Source: Chloracidobacterium sp. UBA6041
GTDB taxonomy: Bacteria > Acidobacteriota > Blastocatellia > Pyrinomonadales > Pyrinomonadaceae
NCBI GenBank assembly: GCA_002427845.1
Contig: DIYZ01000195.1
Coordinates: 15,639-37,881, forward strand
Reading direction: 5' to 3'
Length of the DNA: 22,243 bases
Part shown: in pieces, positions 15,844 through 21,574 of the stretch
How positions within the stretch are numbered: the stretch's first letter is position 1
Layout: each line of letters opens with the position of its first letter
Made by a program: the position numbers and the translations under genes
Notes under the pieces: generated by a model
Database searches by the model: none
What the model was told of the DNA's origin: nothing
Seen by the model: only the letters and a program-made list of their open reading frames with translations

Positions 15844-16788
15844 TTAGGGTTGACGTTTTTGCGTGGCTGACGTGGTGCTTGAAACGCGTCGCAAAGTTTC
15901 AGAAGCATTGGTGATCACTCCATCGCGAACAAGCAGATCATCTTCAGTGCCCATAAGGTTATCAGGCCCGGGCAGGCGCAGATCATAATTTGTGAATGAC
16001 AGGCCCTCGCCAAGCGAGTCACTGAGTGAGTCATCCGTAGCGGTATTGAGCGACGCATTGCGAATCACAGCCCCCCGTAATGTGCGCGGCTTCTGCTTCG
16101 GCAAGGCGGCAACATCTGCCCAGGGTCTATAGGCATTGGTATACGCCAGCGGATCGAGGCTATTCAACGCGGCAGCGATCGATCCGTCAGGATCAGGAAC
16201 CTGGCGGAGATCACTTAGATCATTCGGCATTTTTCCGAACTTCTCGCGATACTGAAAAAATGCTCGGTCAAAAGTGTAGCCCAGCGCATACTGTCCTGCC
16301 TCGATCCCCCATTGGCGATGACGCAAACGTTCCGGCACAGTCACGCCAATCATGACCAAGATCGATAGCGGAACTGCCAATGAAGCCGCATAACCTCTGC
16401 GGGCGTACCGCAGGCCGCAAAAGTCTGAGGGCAACCGGACGATCGAGCGATATAGTTTGCGGCTTCCAAATAAAACAAAGAGCGTCGCCGGAATGGCTAC
16501 CCACTTGAGACGCCAGGACGCGGTTTCAGCGGCGGCGACCCATGACCAGAAGCTAAAAGAGAAGGGCACACGTTGCGCGAGAGCGATAATGGTTTCTACA
16601 AAAAACACCAACACCATCAGGGCTCCGGCAACCGTCAGCACTAGCGAGCGACCATAGGATGGAAGTTCGTGTTCGGGTCGGGGCAGGGGCTCGCCAACGG
16701 CGCGCGCACCACAGCCCGAACAGGCGTCGCCGACAGTCCTGTTCAGGATGTAGACAGACTTAAAACCGCAGCAGGGACAAATCGTCAC
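15844..16788 (-). CDS. Zinc-ribbon membrane protein with pseudopilin-like C-terminal region
   Basis: The 314-residue product begins with a zinc ribbon (CPCC near residue 4 and CSGC near residue 23). Three hydrophobic segments follow, at about residues 48-70, 95-113 and 132-150. The extracytoplasmic C-terminal half includes YREKFGKMPNDLSDL and the GPDNLMGTEDDLLVRDG ending, which recalls type II secretion major pseudopilins (GspG), whose C-termini end in a GTxDD calcium site. The start is GTG at 16788. This combination suggests a membrane protein with a pilin-like globular tail; its role is unknown. It is 50 bases downstream of the phosphatidyltransferase gene on the same strand and ends at the strong terminator. 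Confidence 0.75.
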   Translation of the reverse strand: MTICPCCGFKSVYILNRTVGDACSGCGARAVGEPLPRPEHELPSYGRSLVLTVAGALMVLVFFVETIIALAQRVPFSFSFWSWVAAAETASWRLKWVAIPATLFVLFGSRKLYRSIVRLPSDFCGLRYARRGYAASLAVPLSILVMIGVTVPERLRHRQWGIEAGQYALGYTFDRAFFQYREKFGKMPNDLSDLRQVPDPDGSIAAALNSLDPLAYTNAYRPWADVAALPKQKPRTLRGAVIRNASLNTATDDSLSDSLGEGLSFTNYDLRLPGPDNLMGTEDDLLVRDGVITNASETLRRVSSTTSATQKRQP

Positions 16789-16838
16789 GATGTTCTTCTA
16801 CCTCAAATGCTAACAGCAATTGAATGTCGTGGGGGTGT

Positions 16839-17555
16839 CTAACTAGCTTTGTGTACCAATTGTTCAGCTCGTCGTTCAGGCCCGGAGTTAGATACGGAAA
16901 TAGCGGATTGCGCTTCTTCTTCACTTTGTTTAGTCCCGGTTTTGGTCAACTCATACCAAGTGTGATACATGCGATGAGCGAACGTCCAGTAGGAACCAAC
17001 TGCAAGTACCCACAGGACTGCCGGCATTCGGTTAGCGAAGAAGTTTGTCGAACCCGGATGAGTGCTTAAGGCGCCAATGATAAAAAGAACTACCCGCTCT
17101 GGACGGCGCAGGAATCCAACATCGCATTTAGGAATCAGACTTTCGGCCCGCGCGCTGGCGTAGCTTACCATAACTGACCCCATTAGTCCTGCTCCGGCAA
17201 GAAAAACGTTTAGGGTGGAATGAAACTCGGTTTCCCGTGCATAAAAGACCATCAAACCGACAAATACGACCATGTCTGAAAGGCGGTCGAGGGACGAATC
17301 CAGGAAGCCGCCAAAGCGAGTGACACGACCTGAAAGACGCGCCACCTGTCCGTCCAGCATGTCAAAAAGATTGGCTACGATCAGCACAACTCCCGCCCAG
17401 AAAAACCTGCCGTAGCCGAAGAGCAGACCAGACCCGACGTTTATGGCAACGCCGATAACGGTGAGTATGTTTGGATTGATGTGGCCGTAGGCAAGCCAAC
17501 GCACCATCGCGTCGATGATTCTTTGCGCCCCGCGGCCAATGCCACCGACGAACAT
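16839..17555 (-). CDS. CDP-alcohol phosphatidyltransferase family protein
   Basis: The enzyme would join a CDP-activated lipid to an alcohol head group at the inner membrane. The diagnostic motif D-x2-DG-x2-AR-x8-G-x3-D-x3-D is complete: DMLDGQVAR, then eight residues, then GGFLDSSLDR. Several hydrophobic segments flank it, including NILTVIGVAINVGSGLLFGY and VVLIVANLF. The 238-residue length and the cytoplasmic N-terminus fit phosphatidylinositol-phosphate or phosphatidylglycerol-phosphate synthases, but the acceptor alcohol cannot be decided. The ATG at 17555 has GGAG about 14 bases upstream, farther than ideal. The zinc-ribbon membrane gene follows closely and may share the transcript. Confidence 0.9.
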   Translation of the reverse strand: MFVGGIGRGAQRIIDAMVRWLAYGHINPNILTVIGVAINVGSGLLFGYGRFFWAGVVLIVANLFDMLDGQVARLSGRVTRFGGFLDSSLDRLSDMVVFVGLMVFYARETEFHSTLNVFLAGAGLMGSVMVSYASARAESLIPKCDVGFLRRPERVVLFIIGALSTHPGSTNFFANRMPAVLWVLAVGSYWTFAHRMYHTWYELTKTGTKQSEEEAQSAISVSNSGPERRAEQLVHKAS

Positions 17556-17694
17556 TTTCTGGTCGAATTCTCCTTTACGCCATTATGCCGAAAACTTTTC
17601 TTACTTTACAGTCTTTCGGCACAACAAGCGGCGAATTTTAGGGAGCGGTCGTAGCGCTGTCAAGGTAGAGTTTGAGCGAGTTTTGGACCCAAAT

Positions 17695-17786
17695 TAACCG
17701 CAAAGAGCGCAATGATTCCGCAAAGGTTCGCAAAGAACTTTCTTTGCGGTTCTTCGCAGTATTACTTCGCGCCCTTGGCGGTTTAT
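17695..17786. repeat. ACCGCAAAG palindromic repeat, copy 2
   Basis: AACCGCAAAGAGCGCAA, CCGCAAAGG and TCGCAAAGAA run in tandem and are mirrored by CTTTGCGGTTCTTCGC and GCGCCCTTGGCGGTTT. The same motif family occurs at 13450-13530. The element fills the gap between greA and the phosphatidyltransferase gene. Confidence 0.8.
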
Positions 17787-17804
17787 AAAACCCCTGCAAG
17801 CCGT

Positions 17805-18287
17805 TCAACCCTTGTTTTCTATCGCATCATGAATAGTAATCAATCGCCTGATTTCAAAGTTGCGCGCGCCCGCGGGAGTGCGCACGACGACTTCGTCACC
17901 TTCCTCCTTGCCCATTAAACTTTTACCCACAGGTGAAGTAGTAGAGATAAAACCTTGCTGCGGATCACTTTCTTCCGGAGTGACCAGACGGTAGGTGACC
18001 TCTTCATCGCGTTCACCGTCATAGAGCATCAGGGTCGAACCATAACCGGCTTTGTCGTGCGAGATTTTCGAAAGGTCAATCGAGGAGATCTCGCTAAGTC
18101 TTTGGCGCAACTCAACGATGCGCGCCTTAACCATATTCTGACGGTCGAGAGCGGCACGATATTCAGAGTTTTCGCGGAGGTCGCCAAACTCGAGCGCGCG
18201 CTTTATCTCTTTTGGCAGATGAACGCGCAACTCCGATTCCAGCTCGTCCAGTTGGGTTTGAAGTTTTTGTTTGATATCTGCGGACAC
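17805..18287 (-). CDS. greA: Transcription elongation factor GreA/GreB family
   Basis: Gre factors insert a coiled coil into the RNA polymerase secondary channel and stimulate cleavage of backtracked RNA. The 160-residue product has the standard two-part form. An N-terminal coiled coil (about residues 1-75) carries the acidic tip GDLRENSEY, whose Asp and Glu coordinate the catalytic Mg2+. A C-terminal FKBP-like domain includes SPVGKSLMGKEEGDEV. The start is GTG at 18287. The canonical GreA tip is GDLSENAEY, so function should be retained. The gene follows pfkA on the same strand after ~100 bases containing a palindromic repeat. GreA versus GreB cannot be fully decided; GreA is the likelier label. 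Confidence 0.92.
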   Translation of the reverse strand: MSADIKQKLQTQLDELESELRVHLPKEIKRALEFGDLRENSEYRAALDRQNMVKARIVELRQRLSEISSIDLSKISHDKAGYGSTLMLYDGERDEEVTYRLVTPEESDPQQGFISTTSPVGKSLMGKEEGDEVVVRTPAGARNFEIRRLITIHDAIENKG

Positions 18288-18305
18288 TATTTGCTCACTT
18301 TCAGC

Positions 18306-18384
18306 GTCTGGAGTCTGGAGTCTAGAGTCCGAGTCGATGCGCTTCTTTTCCGAGACCGCAGACTCCAGACTCCAGACTCCAGAC
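18306..18384. repeat. TCTGGAG inverted repeat between pfkA and greA
   Basis: Three tandem GTCTGGAGTC-like units (18306-18329) are mirrored by CAGACTCCA units (18359-18384), giving arms of about 24 bases around a 29-base centre. The element begins five bases after the pfkA stop. It resembles the other dispersed palindromes in the window. Confidence 0.75.
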
Positions 18385-18389
18385 TTCTC

Positions 18390-19502
18390 TTAGTGCTGCC
18401 GATGATAACTAGCTTCGTCGGGAGCACCAAAGGATATTCCCGTATCCCGGGCGGTGCGCACCAACTGGCCATTTGCCGGTACTGTCTTAACATTTGCGAT
18501 TGCCTCGCTGATGGGCACCGTGATGACGTCGCCTGCCTGGAGGGCTACCATCACCCCGCTTTTTCCATCCACGACCGCGCGCACGGCGCAGGATCCGTAA
18601 TTAGTTGCCAGCATGCGATCGAAAGCGTTGGGCCGGCCGCCTCGTTGCAAGTGACCCAGCACGACGCAACGCGTTTCCTTACCGGTCAGGGCTTCCAGTT
18701 CCCTTTGACAGTAAGCGCCGATACCACCGAGGCGCGGCGCATGCTGCCGGTCGCCTTTGTCCTGGTAAATTAGCTCGTGGCCCGTCTCAAGTGCTCCCTC
18801 GGCAACAACGATGATACTGAAATTCGATCCCGCGGCATCACGCGCGCGTATTCTGTCGGCAACCGATTTCATGGTGAACGGAATTTCCGGAATCAGAATA
18901 ACGTCCGCGCCGCCGGCGATTCCGGAATGCAGCGCGATCCATCCGGTATGACGGCCCATCACTTCGAGGATCATCACTCGTTCGTGTGACTCCGCAGTTG
19001 TGTGCAGGCGATCAAGCGCGTCAGTTGCGATGTCGAGCGCGGTGATGAAACCGAATGTTAGCTCGGTGCAGGCGAGATCGTTATCGATAGTTTTAGGAAC
19101 CCCGACGACTGAAACTCCGCGCCGGTCAAACTCTGCCGCGATGGTCAGTGTGCCCTCGCCGCCCAGGACGACGAGCGCGTCAATGCCCAATCTGCCAATA
19201 TTCTCAACTGCTTCGTTGTAAACAGCGTCGCATTTCGTCACGCCACCTTCAGCACTCCGCTCGACAAACTTTCCGCGGTTGCGTGTTCCGAGAATGGTGC
19301 CGCCGCGCGGCAGCAGGCCCCGGACATCGGCGACTGTAAGCGGGCGTGTTTGGGTCTCGTCTAACAAACCTTCGAAACCATCTTCAATGCCAATCACGTT
19401 CATCCCGTATTGACCGGTTGCCGTTGTCACTACCGCGCGAATCACGGCGTTGAGGCCTGGAGCATCGCCGCCGCCAGTTAGTATTCCGATGGTGTTGTGC
19501 AT
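18390..19502 (-). CDS. pfkA: 6-phosphofructokinase (PfkA family, group with Lys in PKTIDND)
   Basis: The enzyme phosphorylates fructose 6-phosphate in glycolysis. The 370-residue product has the phosphate-donor loop ILTGGGDAPGLNAVIR, then LGGEGTLT, the catalytic VPKTIDNDL and EVMGRHTGWIAL. At the position that separates ATP- from PPi-dependent enzymes (E. coli Gly104) there is Gly, which favours ATP. The second selector (E. coli Gly124) is Lys, as in the actinobacterial/mixed-substrate group. The usual GGDGS acid is Glu instead of Asp. Length exceeds the ~320 residues of E. coli PfkA, as is common in that group. The ATG at 19502 is supported by homology; no clear ribosome site is visible. It lies 86 bases after the selenoprotein B-family gene. 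Confidence 0.93.
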   Translation of the reverse strand: MHNTIGILTGGGDAPGLNAVIRAVVTTATGQYGMNVIGIEDGFEGLLDETQTRPLTVADVRGLLPRGGTILGTRNRGKFVERSAEGGVTKCDAVYNEAVENIGRLGIDALVVLGGEGTLTIAAEFDRRGVSVVGVPKTIDNDLACTELTFGFITALDIATDALDRLHTTAESHERVMILEVMGRHTGWIALHSGIAGGADVILIPEIPFTMKSVADRIRARDAAGSNFSIIVVAEGALETGHELIYQDKGDRQHAPRLGGIGAYCQRELEALTGKETRCVVLGHLQRGGRPNAFDRMLATNYGSCAVRAVVDGKSGVMVALQAGDVITVPISEAIANVKTVPANGQLVRTARDTGISFGAPDEASYHRQH

Positions 19503-19513
19503 AAAAATGTTTA

Positions 19514-19532
19514 GATGCGGGACTTGTCCCGC
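19514..19532. repeat. GCGGGAC palindrome upstream of pfkA
   Basis: A perfect palindrome, GCGGGAC-TT-GTCCCGC (19517-19532), lies just upstream of the pfkA start. A half-copy (GACAAGTCC) follows about 20 bases further on. It may be another dispersed repeat or an operator-like site; nothing separates the two. Confidence 0.4.
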
Positions 19533-19588
19533 TCAAATCGATTTTGCGGCCGACAAGTCCGTCTTCTAAACGATATCGCCCTCACCTC

Positions 19589-20323
19589 TCAAGACAAGTT
19601 TTTCACGCGCGGCGGCTCGTGGAACTCACCATACTCGGGATATTCACGTGTCATAATCTGCCCCGGCCGCGTGTTCTCGGTTAACAGCTTCAACGCGTCT
19701 CGCAGTACCTGGCGTTGCAACTCACGCATGCCCGGCTTACCCAAACTATTTCCGATCTTGAAGCCGTTCGGGTATATAGCCCGTGGCGGTCGCATTTGCG
19801 CCGAAACTTCGGGACTGACGGTAATCAAAACCGTCGGTATTCCTCTCATTTCAATTTCCCGCTGAACCGCGACGACCGTGCGGTGACAAACACTTGGTCA
19901 ACCGCCGGTCAGCACCACCACGTCGGCGCGCGAAGCCTTATCAATGTCGTTAGCAATCTCGCGAGCAGTGCCTTCATACATTGCCTTGAGTTGCATTGTG
20001 TAACCCATATAGCCGATATGCTGTTTAGCGATGCCGCCAATGAAACCTTCCGCCTGGAGATCGCGAAGCACATCGATCGGAAACACTACGTTGATATCTT
20101 TGTCGGCGTCGCTGTGGTCGTAGTGATGATGAGTTACCATTAGCCGGGCAGAGTCAACGTCTTCAGGAATGACGCGATATCCCAGATCGCCCAACTCGTC
20201 TGCAATGTTGAACGGTTCCTGATCCTGCAGATGAACGCCGCCGGCAGTGACCAGCGCGACAGTGCTTTTGGCGAGTTCACCTTCGAAGGGCGTGAACGGA
20301 ACACATTTTCTGGAGATGGACAT
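19589..20323 (-). CDS. Selenoprotein B-family (glycine/sarcosine/betaine/D-proline reductase-related), Sec at codon 142
   Basis: One reading frame runs from ATG 20323 to the stop at 19589-19591 except for a TGA at 19898-19900. Translating it as selenocysteine gives 244 residues, close to the size of the PrdB-type subunits. The N-terminal half has VALVTAGGVHLQDQEPFN, VTHHHYDHSDADKDINVVFP and GGIAKQHIGYMGYT, all typical of this family. The Sec lies in VVVLTGG-U-PSVCHRT, where Cys-containing relatives have Cys, and Cys146 follows four residues later. The C-terminal part continues in family style (GIPTVLITVSPE, PPRAIYPNGFKIGN). The family includes redox subunits that use Sec to cleave C-N bonds, but in aerobes its substrate is unknown. 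A SECIS-like hairpin follows the TGA. The Prx selenoprotein gene lies just upstream. Confidence 0.88.
19866..19884 (-). promoter_or_regulatory. Candidate SECIS hairpin of the selenoprotein B-family gene
   Basis: On the minus strand, starting 14 bases after the TGA, ACCGC pairs with GCGGU. Above one bulged C, an A-U and a C-G pair close the apical loop GGUC. Bacterial SECIS elements need a short stem just after the UGA with G/U bases in the apical loop for SelB; the E. coli fdhF loop also contains GGUC. The loop lies 21-24 bases past the UGA, which is in range. Confidence 0.65.
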
Positions 20324-20331
20324 AAACAGTT

Positions 20332-20455
20332 GCCGGATGTCAGATGTCAGACATCAGATAAACGAAGTACCACATCTGGTCTTCACCAAGACGTTAGATG
20401 CTAGACATCGATCAGGCAAAGGCCCTGAAGATATCTAACATCTAATATCCGACAT
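20332..20455. repeat. GATGTCAGA-type inverted repeats between the two selenoprotein genes
   Basis: GCCGGATGTCAGATGT at the left is mirrored imperfectly by ACATCTAATATCCGACATG at the right. Between them lie further related units (GTCAGACATCAGA, GTTAGATGCTAGACATC, GATATCTAACATC). The stretch fills the gap between the two selenoprotein genes and has no coding capacity. Confidence 0.6.
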
Positions 20456-20461
20456 GTGCTT

Positions 20462-20926
20462 TCACAGCTTGCGCAAAACCTCAAACAGGTCCTCGTTGTC
20501 CGGCTGGTCCGCAATGTTGTGGATGTCTTTATAGGCTATCTTGCCTTCCTTATCCACAACGAAAATAGCGCGCTCGCTGATGCCATCATTATCGCGATAC
20601 GCACCGTATTGTTTTGCGACTTCGCCTTTCGGATAGAAGTCGCTCAAAAGATCATAGGACAGACCGCCGAGACTCTTGGCCCATGCGGTGTTGCAAGGAA
20701 CGCTGTCAACCGATATGCCCAGGACCTGGGCATCGTAGCCTTTAAAGCGTTCAAGGTCGGCCTCATACGCAGGCATCTGCGCCGTTCAGACTGGCGTCCA
20801 GGCCAGCGGATAAAACGCCAGCACTACATTGTTCTTGCCGCGGAAGTCTGAGAGCTTCACCTTTTTTCCTTTGTCGAGGTGACTTGGCAACTCAAAGTCC
20901 GGCGCGGTATCGCCAACTTCAGGCAT
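20462..20926 (-). CDS. Peroxiredoxin (AhpC/TSA family) with selenocysteine as peroxidatic residue
   Basis: Peroxiredoxins reduce H2O2 and organic hydroperoxides through a peroxidatic thiol in the PxxxTxxC motif. The frame from ATG 20926 to the stop at 20462 is interrupted only by TGA at 20786-20788 (codon 47), exactly at the catalytic position: FYPLAWTPV-U-TAQMP. Upstream are VGDTAPDFELP and KLSDFRGKNNVVLAFYP, and downstream are VLGISVDSVPCNTAWAKSLGG (possible resolving Cys78) and ISERAIFVVDKEGKIAY. The total of 154 residues is normal for the family. The ribosome site AGGGAGG just upstream fixes the start, so an ATG after the TGA (20776) is a false start. Selenocysteine peroxiredoxins are known in other bacteria. 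A bacillithiol or thioredoxin system would recycle it. The selenoprotein B-family gene follows. Confidence 0.93.
20760..20774 (-). promoter_or_regulatory. Candidate SECIS hairpin of the peroxiredoxin gene
   Basis: On the minus strand, 12-26 bases after the TGA, GCCU pairs with AGGC. Above one bulged G, a C-G pair closes the loop GUAU. The geometry (short stem, single bulge, loop starting with GU about 18 bases after UGA) parallels the neighbouring gene. A competing stem CGCAG-AUGC-CUGCG at 20768-20781 sits closer to the UGA, so the active fold is uncertain. Confidence 0.5.
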
Positions 20927-21075
20927 GGAGAATCCTCCCTTTCGAAAGTTTTTTTTGCGGGGGCGAAATTAGGGGGTTAAACCTGACTAGAGTAATGGAC
21001 GGAGTGTGCGAATTCAAGCTGCTTTGTTGCTGTAGCGTGATTCGTTAAGGTGCGCAGTAAACGGGAGGCTCACTT

Positions 21076-21204
21076 ATGGCGAATATATTGAGGAAGTTGG
21101 TGGTTGACCCTCCGCGTGTTGCTCGCGTAGCATGTGCGCAGGATGAACATAAAGTTATAATTTCGCAGTTTGGCCGCGTAGTTTCAGGCAATAAGGGCGT
21201 TTGA
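21076..21204 (+). CDS. Small protein of 42 residues, overlapping the next gene
   Basis: ATG 21076 is preceded by a strong ribosome site (GGGAGG at 21063-21068) and runs to TGA at 21202-21204. The product starts MANILRKLVVDPPRVARVAC and ends in GRVVSGNKGV; it is basic and has no recognisable domain. Its stop overlaps the TTG start of the following gene in TTGA, a classic translational-coupling arrangement. It could be a real microprotein or a leader peptide that controls the next gene. It is divergent from the peroxiredoxin gene across 149 bases. Confidence 0.6.
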   Translation: MANILRKLVVDPPRVARVACAQDEHKVIISQFGRVVSGNKGV

Positions 21205-21482
21205 ACTTGGAAATTGACGACGACGCAAAAGAGATCGTTCGCGAAATTGGTACGGCGATTAACGAGTCGGTAGAAAACTCATCAAAGGTCGCTGAGGCAA
21301 TCGAACGACTGCGAGATGCGGGCTATGAGATGGAGTTGACGCTGCGGCTGGAAATCGGCTTGCGTCCTCATTCCGGCGAAGGAGACGGCGAGGAAGGCAA
21401 CACGACTCTCGATCTTACCGATGAGGATGTCCAGGTGTTACAGCGAATGAAGATTCGCATAGACCCCGAGGAAAAGATTTAG
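21201..21482 (+). CDS. Small acidic protein of 93 residues, unknown function
   Basis: The product is a helical, strongly acidic protein (NLEIDDDAKEIVREIG at the start, EDVQVLQRMKIRIDPEEKI at the end) without signal peptide. It has no recognised family. The TTG at 21201 overlaps the stop of the preceding 42-residue gene and has no ribosome site of its own, so translation is probably coupled. An intrinsic terminator follows 24 bases after the stop, closing a two-gene unit. Its size and charge suit a small cytoplasmic regulator or binding partner (inference only). Confidence 0.75.
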   Translation: MNLEIDDDAKEIVREIGTAINESVENSSKVAEAIERLRDAGYEMELTLRLEIGLRPHSGEGDGEEGNTTLDLTDEDVQVLQRMKIRIDPEEKI

Positions 21483-21506
21483 CAAAGAAACGAGCGAACG
21501 CAAATT

Positions 21507-21541
21507 GGCCCCGTCGCTTATGAAAGTGCGGGGCCTTTTTC
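21507..21541 (+). terminator. Strong intrinsic terminator
   Basis: GGCCCCG (21507-21513) pairs with CGGGGCC (21529-21535) around a 15-base loop, followed by TTTTTC. It ends the two-gene unit 21076-21482. The A-poor left side gives no good U-run on the other strand. Confidence 0.9.
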
Positions 21542-21574
21542 TTCTGCGAACCTGTCATTCCCTAGCCTGCTGCA

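Noticed and set aside
18306..18384. CRISPR-like array from the repeated TCTGGAG units
   Set aside because: The units are short, abut without spacers and form one inverted pair, so this is a palindromic repeat.
19589..20323. Frameshift or pseudogene reading of the interrupted B-family gene
   Set aside because: The two halves are in the same frame, separated by a single TGA at the family's redox residue, with a SECIS-like hairpin after it. A random nonsense mutation would not fall there in two neighbouring genes.
20776..20776. ATG at 20776 as the peroxiredoxin start
   Set aside because: It would remove the VGDTAPDFELP segment and the catalytic motif. The upstream ATG 20926 has a strong ribosome site.
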